A stretch of 64,000 bases of DNA from Saccharothrix espanaensis DSM 44229 (GTDB lineage: Bacteria; Actinomycetota; Actinomycetes; Mycobacteriales; Pseudonocardiaceae): NCBI RefSeq assembly GCF_000328705.1, contig NC_019673.1:9249501-9313500 (forward strand). Direction: 5' to 3'. The notes under the pieces are model-generated. The model was given only the letters and a program-made list of their open reading frames with translations, did not search any database and had not been told where the DNA came from. Position numbers and translations under genes: made by a program. Position 1 is the first letter of the stretch. Every line of letters begins with the position of its first letter. This document shows positions 25,463 to 35,100 of the stretch, one piece after another.

Positions 25463-26239
25463 GTGAGCGCTCCTCTGGTCCGACGGTCCGCGATCCCCAC
25501 CTACCTGGTCGAGAACACCTCTGAGCCGGTCGACGCCGGGTCGCGCGACACGGTCGGGGGGTGGGCGGTGCTGCCGGCGGGCGAGTCCTGGCCGGTGTGC
25601 TTCTGCGGTGCGCGGATGGTCCTGTTCTTCCAGCTCGACGTCCCGGCGGACGTCCCCGCGTTCGGTGGCGACCACCTGCTGGTGTTCCAGTGCCCCGTGC
25701 ACACCGACCCGGTCATCCCCGAGGGCGTGGACGAGCGGCTTCCCGAGCGGTTCTGGGACCGGCCGCCGATCGCCGAACCCGGTCCGTTCTGGCGGATCCT
25801 GCTGCACCGCGACGACACCGGGCCGACCGACGAGCCGGAGCCCTACCTCCGGGCGGGCCGGCTCGACCTCGTGCGGGGCACCGAGGAGCTCACGATCTGG
25901 CGGGCCGAGCAGAAGCTCACCGATGGCCAGGTGGTCGACGGGCAGGCGACCGACGAGGCGTTCGCCGAGCACGGCACCGGTGTCCGCCAGTTCAAGGTCG
26001 GGGGTGTCCCGTCCTGGATCCAGGAGCCCGAGAGCTACCGCTGCGCCTGCGGCACCGAGCTGGTCCACCTGTGCCAGGTCGCCGAGAACACCGGGTTCGC
26101 CCGGCAGCCCGGCCAGCCCGAGCAGACCTACGCGGCCGACCCGGACGAGTACCTGCTCTTCCTCGGCAACGAGCTGTACGTCCTGGCCTGCCCGGCGCAC
26201 TGCCACCCCGCCGCCGCCTGGCCGGTGCTGCACAACTGA
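25463..26239 (+). CDS. Hypothetical protein, resembles DUF1963/YwqG-type proteins
   Basis: A 258-residue cytosolic protein without signal or membrane segment. It contains CFCGARMVLFFQLDVP, a later RCACGTELVHLCQV and CPAHCHP, so paired cysteines could bind a metal. The phrase order 'WPVCxCGxxMxLxxQLD ... LVFQCP' recalls YwqG/DUF1963 proteins, but this is a weak resemblance. A CTAGGGT element seven to ten bases before the two adjacent GTG codons (25460, 25463) suggests leaderless translation. It stands alone between dnaB and a converging regulator whose stop is 4 bp away. Confidence 0.6.
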   Translation: MSAPLVRRSAIPTYLVENTSEPVDAGSRDTVGGWAVLPAGESWPVCFCGARMVLFFQLDVPADVPAFGGDHLLVFQCPVHTDPVIPEGVDERLPERFWDRPPIAEPGPFWRILLHRDDTGPTDEPEPYLRAGRLDLVRGTEELTIWRAEQKLTDGQVVDGQATDEAFAEHGTGVRQFKVGGVPSWIQEPESYRCACGTELVHLCQVAENTGFARQPGQPEQTYAADPDEYLLFLGNELYVLACPAHCHPAAAWPVLHN

Positions 26240-26243
26240 CCGT

Positions 26244-27218
26244 TCAGGGGCACGGCCTGTAGCGGGTGGCGACGGCGGTCGCGCGGTCGTGCAGGGCGGT
26301 GCGCAGCCACGGCGGGGCCAGGGCTTCCGCGTTCGTGGAGAGCTGCCACAGCGCCCACTCCGCGTGCCGCCGGTCCTGGAAGGACACCTCCAGCCGCAGC
26401 CGGCCGTCCGGGTCGACCCCTTCGGCGAGGACGGCCACCGCCGTGCCCACCAGGTCCTCCCGGCGCACCGGGTGCACCCGGACCAGCGCGGTGACCTGGT
26501 CGCCGCCGGCGCGGAAGCGGGTGCCGCGTTCCTGCCAGGCCCGGTCGAGGTCGACCCGGTCCGGGCGCTGCGCGGGTTCGGCCAGCTCCTCGGCGGCCAG
26601 CACCCGGGACAGCCGGTAGGTGCGGTCGGCACCGGCCCTCGTGGCCAGCAGGTAGCCCTGGTCCCGCACGGTGACCAGGCCGATCGGGTCCACCGTGCGC
26701 CAGGTCGGGGGCCGGCCCACCGCCGCGTAGCGGATGCGCAGCCTGTGCCCGGCGAACACCGCGCGCCGGATCTCGGCCGCCACCGGGTCGGGCACCTCGT
26801 CGACGACCTGCCGGCGGGAGAGCAGGTCGGTCTCCGGGTCGATGAGCAGCCGCTCGGCCACGCCGGCCGCCGTGTGCCGCTGGCTCTCCGGCAGCGCGTC
26901 GACCACCTTCAGCATCGCCGACGCGAGCGCCGAGCCCAGGCCGAACGCCTGCGCGCCGCGCCGCGACCCGGCGACCAGCAGGGCGAGCGCCTCCTCGTGG
27001 TTCAGGCCGGTCAGCTCGGTGCGGAACCCCGGCAGCAGCGCGAAACCGCCGTGCCGGCCGCGTTCGGCGTAGACCGGGACGCCGGCCGCCGACAGCGCCT
27101 CGACGTCGCGCAGCACCGTGCGGGTGGACACCTCCAGCTCGCGGGCCAGCGCGGTCGCCGAGAGCCGGCCGCGCTGGCGCAGCAGGAGGACCAGGGAGAC
27201 CAGCCGGTCGGCGCGCAC
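26244..27218 (-). CDS. WYL-domain transcriptional regulator (YafY type)
   Basis: A 324-residue regulator. An N-terminal helix-turn-helix of the DeoR/HTH_11 kind (LLRQRGRLSATALARELEVS, then TRTVLRDVEALSAAGVPVYAE) is followed by GGFALLPGF, a WYL-like beta domain (FAGHRLRIRYAAVGR, then RDQGYLLATRAGADRTYRLSR) and a C-terminal WCX-like domain. WYL domains bind small ligands or nucleic acids. GTG at 27218 is the start because the HTH begins at once (VRADRLVSLVLLL); the residues further upstream look non-coding. It faces away from the SnoaL-like gene, with a perfect palindrome between them. Confidence 0.85.
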   Translation of the reverse strand: MRADRLVSLVLLLRQRGRLSATALARELEVSTRTVLRDVEALSAAGVPVYAERGRHGGFALLPGFRTELTGLNHEEALALLVAGSRRGAQAFGLGSALASAMLKVVDALPESQRHTAAGVAERLLIDPETDLLSRRQVVDEVPDPVAAEIRRAVFAGHRLRIRYAAVGRPPTWRTVDPIGLVTVRDQGYLLATRAGADRTYRLSRVLAAEELAEPAQRPDRVDLDRAWQERGTRFRAGGDQVTALVRVHPVRREDLVGTAVAVLAEGVDPDGRLRLEVSFQDRRHAEWALWQLSTNAEALAPPWLRTALHDRATAVATRYRPCP

Positions 27219-27241
27219 GGCGAAAACTCTAAGACAATAGG

Positions 27242-27256
27242 CGACACAGGGTGTCG
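27242..27256. promoter_or_regulatory. Inverted repeat between WYL regulator and SnoaL-like gene
   Basis: CGACAC-AGG-GTGTCG is a perfect 6-3-6 dyad in the 62-bp divergent promoter region, 24 bp from each start codon. It is the obvious candidate operator for the WYL regulator. Confidence 0.5.
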
Positions 27257-27280
27257 TGATTAGCCGCCAGGCTGGCACCC

Positions 27281-27634
27281 ATGACGAGCAAGACTCCGGC
27301 CGCCGAGCCGAACGACCTGGGGAAGTACTTCATCGAACGCGCCAACGCGGGCGATGTCGACGGACTGGTGGCGCTGTACGAACCCGACGCCGTGCTGGCG
27401 TTCCCGCCGGGCAACCTGGCGACCGGCCACGCGGAGATCCGCGAGGTGTACGAGCAGTTCCTGGCCGCCGCGCCGGTGCTCACGCCGGGCCGGCAGCACC
27501 CGGTGCTGGTGAGCAACGACCTGGCGCTCACGGCGTCCACGCTGACCACCGGCGAGGTGGCCGTCGAGATCGCCCGCCGCCAGCCGGACGGGACCTGGCT
27601 GTGGACGTTGGACCAGCCGGTCCTCATTCCGTAA
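27281..27634 (+). CDS. SnoaL-like / DUF4440 (NTF2 fold) protein
   Basis: A 117-residue NTF2-like protein: DLGKYFIERANAGDVDGLVA begins the first helix, LYEPDAVLAFPPGN and GHAEIREVYEQFLAA follow, then two beta hairpins ending GTWLWTLDQPVLIP. This is the layout of YybH/SnoaL-type proteins, which hold small hydrophobic ligands or act as cyclases or isomerases. The activity cannot be predicted. Its divergent partner is the WYL regulator, which probably controls it through the shared palindrome. Confidence 0.78.
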   Translation: MTSKTPAAEPNDLGKYFIERANAGDVDGLVALYEPDAVLAFPPGNLATGHAEIREVYEQFLAAAPVLTPGRQHPVLVSNDLALTASTLTTGEVAVEIARRQPDGTWLWTLDQPVLIP

Positions 27635-27691
27635 CGGGGGGTGCGGCGGTGGGCGCGACCGCGCCCACCGCTGGGCCGGGAGGGAACTGCG

Positions 27692-28177
27692 ATGAGGCGC
27701 ATCGCGACGATCGGCGTCTACGGCTTCACCGCCGCGACCTTCGTCGAGAAGCTCACCGGCGGCGGCGTGGGGCTGCTGCTCGACCTCCGGCAACGTCGCG
27801 GCGTCCGGGGCCCCGACTACTCGTGGGCGAACTCCGCGCGGTTGCAGGACCTGCTGGACGCGACGGACGTCGGCTACCGGCACGTGAAGGGCCTGGCACC
27901 AACGACCGAACTGCGTGCGCTCCAGTACCGCGAGGACGACCGGCAGGGCGTCGGCAAGCGCAACCGCGTCACGCTCGCGGCCGAGTACACCGGGCGCTAC
28001 ACCCGGGAGGTCCTCGAACCGTTCGACCTCGACGCGCTCGTGGCGGACCTGCCGCTGGACTCGGTGACCGCCCTGCTCTGCGTCGAGCGCGACCCGCGGG
28101 CGTGCCACCGCTCGCTGGTGGCCGGCCGCCTGCGCGACCGGCACGGCACGTCGGTCACCGCGCTGCTCCCGGACTGA
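27692..28177 (+). CDS. DUF488 family protein
   Basis: A 161-residue protein of the DUF488 family: RRIATIGVYGFTAATFVEKL at the start, LLLDLRQRRGVRG, and the C-terminal signature LLCVERDPRACHRSLVAGRL with the conserved Cys-x6-CHR pattern. The biochemical role of the family is not established. ATG at 27692 is used because GGGAGG precedes it; the frame extends to 27641 but without a ribosome site. The 3' end overlaps the converging GNAT gene by 23 bp. Confidence 0.82.
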   Translation: MRRIATIGVYGFTAATFVEKLTGGGVGLLLDLRQRRGVRGPDYSWANSARLQDLLDATDVGYRHVKGLAPTTELRALQYREDDRQGVGKRNRVTLAAEYTGRYTREVLEPFDLDALVADLPLDSVTALLCVERDPRACHRSLVAGRLRDRHGTSVTALLPD

Positions 28178-29012
28178 CGTCGCAGCCGATGACGTCGGTG
28201 ACCCGGACGTAGCCCAGCCGCTGGTAGAGGGCGTTGCTGGTGGCGTTGGCCGGGTCCGCGAACAGGACCACGTCCGTCGCGCCCGCGTCCAGCGCGGCCC
28301 GGCCCACCTCGACCGTGACGGCCGCCCCGTAGCCGCGTCCGCGCAGGTGCGCCGGGGTGTGGACGGGGTCGACGCGGACCATGCCGGCGACCATCGACGT
28401 CCAGCCCGCGAACGAGACCGGAGTGCCGTCCGGGTCCTCCCAGAACGTGTAGTGCTTGTCGCCGAAGCGCGAGGCGGCCCAGGCGGCGGCGTCCGGGGAC
28501 GGGTCCTCGCCGACGGCGGCGCAGAAGTCGGCGCACCAGCGGATGACCTGCTCGCGGTCCGACCCGTCCGCGACGCGTCCCCGGCCCGACGGCACGGGTT
28601 CCGGCGGGGTGAGCGTGCCCAGGCGGTAGAGGCGGACCCGCAGGGTGGGCACGTGCGTGGCGCCCGTGTGCCGTTGCCACGCTTCGGTGAACGCGGTGGC
28701 CGTGTCCTCCTCGGCGGTGACACCCGCCAGGGGCCGGCCCAGCTCGGCCAGGTGGGCGGCGAGGGTGTCCGCCTGCTCCGGGGCCAGGGCGGTGACGCTC
28801 AGCCGGCCGGTCGGGCGCAGGAAGTAGGTGGCCCGCACCTCGCCCCCGCGCTCCAGCCGGCCGAACGCGGTGCCCCCTGCCCCCTCGGCCCGCAGCTTCT
28901 CGATTGCCGTCAGCGCCATGGTGTGCCGGGCGGGCCGGGAGCGCAGGAAGCCGCCTGCCCGGGAGTGGAAGTCCTCGACGTCCTCGGTGCTGTGCCAGTC
29001 GTTCGAGCGCAT
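28155..29012 (-). CDS. GNAT-family N-acetyltransferase
   Basis: A 285-residue protein. The N-terminal half is a divergent domain (DFHSRAGGFLRSRPARHTM, RATYFLRPTGRLSVTAL). The C-terminal half is a clear GNAT fold with VRVDPVHTPAHLRGRGYGAA, whose RGRGYG loop binds acetyl-CoA, then DVVLFADPANATSNALYQRL and GYV. It belongs to the group annotated as GCN5-related acetyltransferases acting on small molecules. ATG at 29012 is the start; the frame beyond it is non-coding. It is divergent from the P450 gene, and its 3' end overlaps DUF488 tail to tail. Confidence 0.8.
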   Translation of the reverse strand: MRSNDWHSTEDVEDFHSRAGGFLRSRPARHTMALTAIEKLRAEGAGGTAFGRLERGGEVRATYFLRPTGRLSVTALAPEQADTLAAHLAELGRPLAGVTAEEDTATAFTEAWQRHTGATHVPTLRVRLYRLGTLTPPEPVPSGRGRVADGSDREQVIRWCADFCAAVGEDPSPDAAAWAASRFGDKHYTFWEDPDGTPVSFAGWTSMVAGMVRVDPVHTPAHLRGRGYGAAVTVEVGRAALDAGATDVVLFADPANATSNALYQRLGYVRVTDVIGCDVSPGAAR

Positions 29013-29042
29013 GCTCCATGATCTCCGGCGCACCCGCCCGCG

Positions 29043-29098
29043 CGGGCCCGAACGCGCGCACCCGAACGCGCGGGCCCGAACGAGCGGGCCCGGACGCC
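29043..29098. repeat. 14-bp tandem repeat in the GNAT/P450 promoter gap
   Basis: Four contiguous 14-bp units: CGGGCCCGAACGCG (29043), CGCACCCGAACGCG (29057), CGGGCCCGAACGAG (29071) and CGGGCCCGGACGCC (29085). Each contains or nearly contains the palindrome CGGGCCCG. The array directly abuts the 11-bp direct repeats at 29100. Confidence 0.7.
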
Positions 29099-29099
29099 G

Positions 29100-29129
29100 G
29101 TGTCCGGCTGGTGTCAGGTGCGTGTCAGG
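29100..29129 (+). promoter_or_regulatory. Three 11-bp-spaced direct repeats, candidate SARP boxes upstream of the P450
   Basis: GTGTCCGG (29100), GTGTCAGG (29111) and GTGTCAGG (29122) recur at exactly 11 bp. SARP regulators bind heptamer direct repeats at 11-bp periods upstream of the -10 region. The same octamer recurs in front of the exporter genes at 30422-30463. They lie 46 bp before the P450 ATG. Confidence 0.6.
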
Positions 29130-29174
29130 CCCCGGGGCGACCGTGGTGGCACACCCACCACGGAAGGCGATCCG

Positions 29175-30395
29175 ATGACCGACACCACCGCGCAGGGCCT
29201 GTCCACCGACCGCGACGCCGGCCCGTTCGACCCGCCGAGCCAGATCACCCGGCTGCGCGAGACCCGCCCGGTCAGCCCGCTGGAGTTCCCCGACGGCCAC
29301 CAGGGCTGGATCGTCACCGGCTACGACGAGGCGCGCCAACTGCTGGCCGACACCCGGTTCAGCTCCCGCCAGGACATCGGCGTCCTCCACGTGCCCTATG
29401 AGACGCCTGGGATGCCCACGCCCACCGAGCCGTCCCCGCAGGTGCCGGGCCTGTTCATCGCCATGGACCCGCCGGAGCACACCCGGCTGCGGCGGATGCT
29501 CACCGGCGCGTTCACCGTCAAGCGGATGAAGGCGCTCGAAGAGCACATCGTCGAGATCGTGGAGCGGCAACTGGACGGGCTCGCGGCCCTCACCCCGCCG
29601 GTCGACCTCGTCAAGGAGTTCGCGCTGCCGGTGCCGTCGCTGGTGATCTGCGAACTGCTCGGCGTCCCGTACGAGGACCGCGACACCTTCCAGAGCAACA
29701 CCGCCAAGTTCATGGAGAAGGACGTGGCGCTGGAGGACAAGATGGCCGCCTACGGGGCGATGATGGCCTTCCTGTCCGGCCTGGTCGCCGGCAAGCGCGC
29801 CGAGCCCGGCGACGACCTGCTGTCCGACCTGGCCCGCAACGACGACCTCTCCTCCGACGAGCTGACCGGCATCGCCTTCCTGCTGCTGCTCGCGGGCCAC
29901 GAGACCACGGCGAACATGTTGTCGCTGGGCACTTTCGCGCTCCTGGAGCACCCCGAGCAGGCCGCCGAACTGCGCGCCGACCCGGACCTGGTGGTCGGTG
30001 CCGTCGAGGAGCTCATGCGCTACCTGTCCATCGCCGACATCTTCTACCGCTACGCCGTGGAGGACATCGAGCTCGGCGGCGAGACCATCCCGGCGGGGTC
30101 GACCGTCATCGTCTCGCTGCTGGCGGCCAACCGCGACCCGCGGCGCTTCGAGGACCCCGACACCCTCGACATCCACCGCAAGGCGCGCGGGCACCTGTCG
30201 TTCGGCCACGGCGTCCACCAGTGCCTCGGCCAGCAGCTGGCCCGCATCGAGATGCGCGCCGGTTTCCAGGGCCTGCTGCGCCGCTTCCCGACGCTCGCCC
30301 TGGCCATCCCCGCCGACGAGGTGAGGCTGCGGACCGACATGAACATCTACGGCGTCCACGAACTGCCGGTCACCTGGTCGCCCGAGACCCGTTGA
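29175..30395 (+). CDS. Cytochrome P450
   Basis: A 406-residue soluble bacterial P450 that inserts oxygen into an organic substrate with electrons from a ferredoxin partner (none is encoded nearby). The oxygen-activation motif LLLAGHETTANM, the ExxR pair in EELMRYL, and the haem loop FGHGVHQCLGQQLAR with Cys350 as the iron ligand are intact. The overall pattern resembles actinobacterial CYP105/107-type enzymes of antibiotic modification. ATG at 29175 is favoured over the ATG at 29100, which lies inside the direct repeats. It precedes drrAB-type genes on the same strand. Confidence 0.92.
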   Translation: MTDTTAQGLSTDRDAGPFDPPSQITRLRETRPVSPLEFPDGHQGWIVTGYDEARQLLADTRFSSRQDIGVLHVPYETPGMPTPTEPSPQVPGLFIAMDPPEHTRLRRMLTGAFTVKRMKALEEHIVEIVERQLDGLAALTPPVDLVKEFALPVPSLVICELLGVPYEDRDTFQSNTAKFMEKDVALEDKMAAYGAMMAFLSGLVAGKRAEPGDDLLSDLARNDDLSSDELTGIAFLLLLAGHETTANMLSLGTFALLEHPEQAAELRADPDLVVGAVEELMRYLSIADIFYRYAVEDIELGGETIPAGSTVIVSLLAANRDPRRFEDPDTLDIHRKARGHLSFGHGVHQCLGQQLARIEMRAGFQGLLRRFPTLALAIPADEVRLRTDMNIYGVHELPVTWSPETR

Positions 30396-30421
30396 ATCCG
30401 CCGCCTACCAGCGGGAACACC

Positions 30422-30463
30422 GTGTCAGGGGTCGTGTCAGGTGCGGAGCAGGGCGGTGTCAGG
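30422..30463 (+). promoter_or_regulatory. Repeated GTGTCAGG boxes upstream of the ABC exporter genes
   Basis: GTGTCAGG occurs at 30422-30429, 30434-30441 and 30456-30463; the last two are 22 bp (two turns) apart and the first two 12 bp. A GAGAGT -10-like hexamer at 30473-30478 lies 9 bp after the last box and seven bases before the ATG at 30486, a spacing typical of SARP promoters and of a leaderless transcript. Confidence 0.6.
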
Positions 30464-30485
30464 GCAGCCGATGAGAGTAGGTCCC

Positions 30486-31430
30486 ATGACGAGTTCAGCG
30501 ATTGTGGCTTCGGGACTGCGGAAGTCCTACGGGGGCAAGACCGTGCTCGACGGCATCGACCTCGACGTCCGGGCCGGCGCGGTGTTCGCCCTGCTCGGCC
30601 CGAACGGGGCGGGCAAGACGACGACGGTGAACGTGCTCACCACGCTGGTGAAGGCCGACGCCGGCGTGGTGCGGGTCGCCGGGCACGACATCGAGACCGA
30701 GACCAGGGCGGTGCGCGCGGCGATCGGGGTCACCGGCCAGTTCGCGTCGGTGGACGACCTGCTCACCGGCGAGGAGAACCTGCGCCTGATGGCGGACCTG
30801 CACCACCTGGGCGCCCGCGACGGCAAGCGGGTGGTCGGCGAGCTGCTGGCGCGGTTCGACCTGGTGGAGGCGGCCCGCAAGCAGGCGGTGACCTACTCCG
30901 GCGGCATGCGCCGCAAGCTCGACCTGGCCATGACGCTGGTCGGCCGGCCGCGGATCATCTTCCTGGACGAGCCGACGACCGGGCTGGACCCGCGCAGCCG
31001 GCGCACCGTGTGGGACATCGTCCGCGGGCTGGTCGCCGACGGGATGACGATCTTCCTCACCACCCAGTACCTGGAGGAGGCCGACCAGCTCGCCGACCGG
31101 ATCGCGGTGCTCGACCAGGGCCGGCTGGTGGCCCAGGGCACCGCCGCCGAGCTCAAGCGCCAGGTCCCCGGCAGCCACGTCCGGCTCCGGTTCGCCGACG
31201 CCGGCGGGCTGGGCTCGGCGGCCCGGCTGCTGGCCGGCTCCACCCGCGACGACGACGCGCTGGTCCTGCGGGTCCCCGGCGACGGCGGGGTGAAGTCGGT
31301 GCGGACCCTGCTGGGCCGGCTGGACGAGCACTCGATCGAGGTCGAGGAGTTCTCCGTGCACACGCCGGACCTCGACGACGTTTTTCTTGCCCTGACCGGA
31401 CACGCGAGCACGGAGGCGATCGCACGATGA
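30486..31430 (+). CDS. ABC transporter ATP-binding protein, DrrA type
   Basis: The ATPase of a drug-export ABC system, 314 residues. Walker A GPNGAGKTTT (about 38-47, Lys44), the Q-loop near GVTGQFASVDDLLTG, signature TYSGGMRRKLDLA, Walker B RIIFLDEPTTGLDP and the switch His equivalent in LTTQYLEEADQL. TGQFASVD and the C-terminal DUF4162-like extension are typical of the daunorubicin-resistance (DrrA) family. It should hydrolyse ATP to drive the permease encoded next, whose ATG overlaps this stop codon. P450 and exporter together suggest modification and export of a small molecule. Confidence 0.9.
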   Translation: MTSSAIVASGLRKSYGGKTVLDGIDLDVRAGAVFALLGPNGAGKTTTVNVLTTLVKADAGVVRVAGHDIETETRAVRAAIGVTGQFASVDDLLTGEENLRLMADLHHLGARDGKRVVGELLARFDLVEAARKQAVTYSGGMRRKLDLAMTLVGRPRIIFLDEPTTGLDPRSRRTVWDIVRGLVADGMTIFLTTQYLEEADQLADRIAVLDQGRLVAQGTAAELKRQVPGSHVRLRFADAGGLGSAARLLAGSTRDDDALVLRVPGDGGVKSVRTLLGRLDEHSIEVEEFSVHTPDLDDVFLALTGHASTEAIAR

Positions 31431-32188
31431 GCACCACCACGGCACCCTGGACCGACTCGGCGACCATGGTCCGCCGCAACTTCAAGCACACCGTGCGCAA
31501 CCCGGTCACGGTGTTCAACGCGATCCTGCTGCCGATCGTGCTGATGCTGATGTTCGTCTACGTGTTCGGCGACGCGTTCAGCGTCGGCGTCGACTACATC
31601 GACTACGCGACACCGGGCCTGATCCTGATGGCCATCACCTACGGGCTCAGCGCCACCTCGACGGCGGTGAACTCGGACATGACGAAGGGGATCATCAACC
31701 GGTTCCGGGTCATGGACGTCTCCCGCGGCGCGGTGCTGACCGGCCACGTCGTGGCCACGGTGCTGCGCACGACGGTGGCCGTCGCCGCGATCATCGGCGT
31801 GGCCTTCCTGATGGGGTTCAGCCCCGCCGGCACGTTCCTGCACTGGCTGGCCGCCCTGGGCGTCATCCTGCTGACGATCTTCGCCGTCACCTGGCTCACC
31901 ATCGCCCTGGGCCTGGCCGCGAAGACCGTGGAGTCGGCCGGGTTCGCCACCGTGCCGCTGATCATGCTGCCGTTCTTCAGCAGCGCGATCGTGCCGGCCG
32001 AGAAGATGGGGCCCGGCGTCCGGCAGTTCGCGCAGTACCAGCCGTTCACGCCGATCATCGAGAGCCTGCGCGGTTTCATCGCGGGCACGCCGTCCGCCGG
32101 CGACACGATCGCCGCGATCGCCTGGTGCGTCGGGATCTCCGCGGTCGGCTACGTGTGGGCGCGGGCGACGTTCAGCCGCCGAGCGTGA
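31427..32188 (+). CDS. ABC-2 type permease, DrrB type
   Basis: A 253-residue membrane protein with six hydrophobic segments: a first one at about 31-50 (LLPIVLMLMFVYVFGDAF), then GLILMAITYGLSATST, VAVAAIIGVAFLMGF, WLAALGVILLTIFAVTWL, FATVPLIMLPFFSSAIV and a last one near the C-terminus. The order and RNPVTVFNAILLPI at the start match DrrB-like exporters. It forms the membrane pore for the preceding ATPase; the ATGA overlap couples their synthesis. Its 3' end overlaps the converging SARP gene by 17 bp. Confidence 0.88.
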   Translation: MSTTTAPWTDSATMVRRNFKHTVRNPVTVFNAILLPIVLMLMFVYVFGDAFSVGVDYIDYATPGLILMAITYGLSATSTAVNSDMTKGIINRFRVMDVSRGAVLTGHVVATVLRTTVAVAAIIGVAFLMGFSPAGTFLHWLAALGVILLTIFAVTWLTIALGLAAKTVESAGFATVPLIMLPFFSSAIVPAEKMGPGVRQFAQYQPFTPIIESLRGFIAGTPSAGDTIAAIAWCVGISAVGYVWARATFSRRA

Positions 32189-35100
32189 CCTCGGCCAGCT
32201 CGCGCCAGTCGGCCCGGCCGCCCTCCCGCGTCGCCTCGGTGAACCGCTCGTCACCGAGGCGGCGGCGCACGGCCCGCTCGATCCGGGCCGCGTCCGGTTG
32301 GGAGTGGTCGGTCAGGCCGAGCACGCCGGCGCCGGCCGCGAGCAGCCGCGCCGCCTGCTCGTCCTGGTCGCGGCGCAGCGCCAGGTCCGCGAGCCCGACG
32401 AGCACCTGCCCGATCGCCGGAGTCAGCCCCGCCTCGCCCGCCGCCCGGTACGCCTCGGCGCGGTGGTCACGGGCCTCGTCCAGCCCTTCGGCGAGGTAGC
32501 CGAGGAAGTCGTGGGTCAACGCGCGGATGTAGGGCTGCCCGGCGGCGGCCCCGAGCGTGGTGGTGGCGGTCGCGAGGTGCCGGCGGGCCTGCTCGGCGTC
32601 GCCCCGCCAGCGGGCCAGGTCCGCCTTCGCCAGGGCCAGCTCGGACAGCGACTCCGGCCAGGCCACCCGCAGCGCGGACCGCTGCGCCTGCGCCAGCGCC
32701 GTCGCGCTCGACCCCTCGTCGCCCGCCAGCCAGTACAGCTGGGCCTGCCGGGACCGCATCCGCACCACGTCCTCGGTGGCGCCGACCTCGGTGACGACCC
32801 CGATCGCCTGCTCGTAGAGCTCGCACGCGCGGACGAACTCGCCCCGCATGGCGATCCGGTTGGCCAGTTCGGTCAGCGCGAACGAGATCCCCCACCGCTC
32901 GCCGATGGCCAGGAACTCGGCCAGGCCCCGCTCCAGGTAGGCGTCGGCGTCCCGGCCGCCGTGGCCGTGCATGATCCGCATCCGGCCGAGCTGGACCAGG
33001 GCGACCGCGCGGACCCAGGCGTCCGGCGAGGTGAGCAGCGGTTCGAACGCGGGCAGGAACGCGTCCGGCTCCCGCAGCAGGCGTTCCAGCGGGACGATCA
33101 GGCTGACCGCCGGGTGCAGGCCCGGCGCGCGCCGGCTGATCTCGGCGACCTCGCGGATCCACTCCTGCGCCTGGCGCTCGCCGCTGCCCCGGCCGGAGGT
33201 CAGGAACGTCGTGACGAACGTGTAGACCATGGCCCGGACGTCGTCGGTCACCGCGCCGGGCAGGGCGGCGGCGGCCAGGGTCAGCTCGCTGCCCTCGACC
33301 TTGCGCCCGCACAGCCACCAGTACCAGCCGGCCGCCGCCGCGAGCCGCATCGCCGACTGCGCCTCCCCGGCCGCGAGCGCGCCGCGCAGCGCGGCGGTGA
33401 TGTTGTCGTGCTCGACCGCCAGCACGCCCAGCCACTCCAGCTGCTCGGCGCGCAGCAGGTGCGGCTCGGCGGCCTCGGCCAGGGCGGTGAAGTGCTCCAG
33501 GTGCGCGAGGCGCGCCGACTCCGACTCGCCCGCCTCGGCGAGCCGGTCCCCGGCGTACTCCTTGATCGTGCCCAGCATCCGGTAGCGCGGGGCGCCCTCG
33601 CCGACGGTGACCACCAGCGACTTCTCGGTCAGCGCGGTCAGCAGTTCCAACACCTGCCACGCCTCGACCGCCGCGCCCGCGCAGACCCGCTCGGCCGCTT
33701 CCAGGCTCGCCCCGCCGGAGAACACCGCGAGCCGGCGCAGGACGGTCCGCTCGGCCTGGTTGAGCAGCTCCCAGCTCCAGTCGATCACCGCGCGCAGCGT
33801 CCGGTGCCGGGGCAGCGCGGTGCGGCTGCCGCCGGTCAGCAGCCGGAACCGGTCGTCCAGGCGGGTGGCGAGCTGCTCGGGCGACATGGTGCGCAGCCGG
33901 GCCGCGGCCAGCTCGATCGCCAGCGGCATCCCGTCCAGCGCCCGGCACAGGCGGGCCATCGTCGCGAGCATGGGCGCGTCGACCACCAAATCCTTGCGCA
34001 CAGCGGCGGCCCGGTCCCGCAGCAGCCGCACGGCGGGCGACGATTCGACCTCGTCCGCAGACGCGTCCACCGGCGGCAGCGCCAGCGGCTCGACCAGCCA
34101 CAACGCCTCGCCGGTGATGCCCAGCGGCTCCCGGCTGGTGGCCAGGATCCGCACCCGGCGGCACTCCCCGAGCACCCGGTGGGCGAACTCGGCCGCCGCC
34201 TCCACCACGTGCTCGCAGTTGTCCAGGATCAGCAGCACCTCCCGGTCGCGCAGCGCCGCGACGACCCGCTCGACCGGCTCGGCGTCCGACACCGCGCCGA
34301 GCAGCCCGTCCCGCAGGCCGAGCACGGCGAGCGTCGCCTGCGCCACGTCGCTGCCCACCCCGAGCGGGGCCAGCTCCACCAGCCACGCGCCGTCCGGCAG
34401 CGCGTCGACCGCGGTCCGCGCGGTTTCCGACGCCAGCCGGGTCTTGCCCGAGCCACCCGGCCCGACCAGGGTGGTCAGCCGGTGCCCGGTGACCAGGTCG
34501 CGCACGGCGACGAGGTCGGCGTCCTTGCCGACGAAGCTGGTCAGCTCGGCGCGCAGGTTGGTCCGCCGCCCCTCCTCCCTGCGGCCCACCTCGCCGCGCA
34601 GCAGCGCGACGTGCAGCGCGGACAGCTCCGGCGACGGGTCCACGCCCAGCGCGTCGGCCAGGGCTTCCCGGGCGCGCTGGTAGACCTCCAGCGCCTCGGT
34701 GCTGCGGCCGGCCGCGCCCAGGGCGCGCATCAGCGCGGCGACCAACCGCTCCCGCACCGGGTGCGCGGCCACCAGCGCGGTCAGCTCGGCGACCACCTCC
34801 GCGCCGCGGCCGAGCTGGACCTCCGCCTCGAACCGGTCCTCCAGCGCGGCCAGCCGCAGCCCTTCGAGCCGGGTAACCGCCGCGTCGAACGCCTCGCTGT
34901 CGGCCAGGCCGACGTCCTGCATGGCCGCGCCGCGCCACAGGCCGAGGGCCGCCCGCAGCAGCTCCGCCCGCTGGGGCCGCTCGGCGGCGCGGGCCTGCCC
35001 GACCAGCCGCTCGAACCGCACCGCGTCGACGGCGTCGGGCGCCACCACCAGCCGGTAGCCGCCCGCCTGCCCGTCGACCACCCCGGCCGGCAGCACCCGG

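Noticed and set aside
29043..29098. The 14-bp units as part of the SARP box array
   Set aside because: Their period is 14 bp and they lack the TGTCAGG core, so they are kept as a separate repeat.
28155..30359. Minus-strand frame extending the GNAT gene across the P450
   Set aside because: Upstream of 29012 the frame is antisense to the P450 and shows no homology; the GNAT start at 29012 is adequate.
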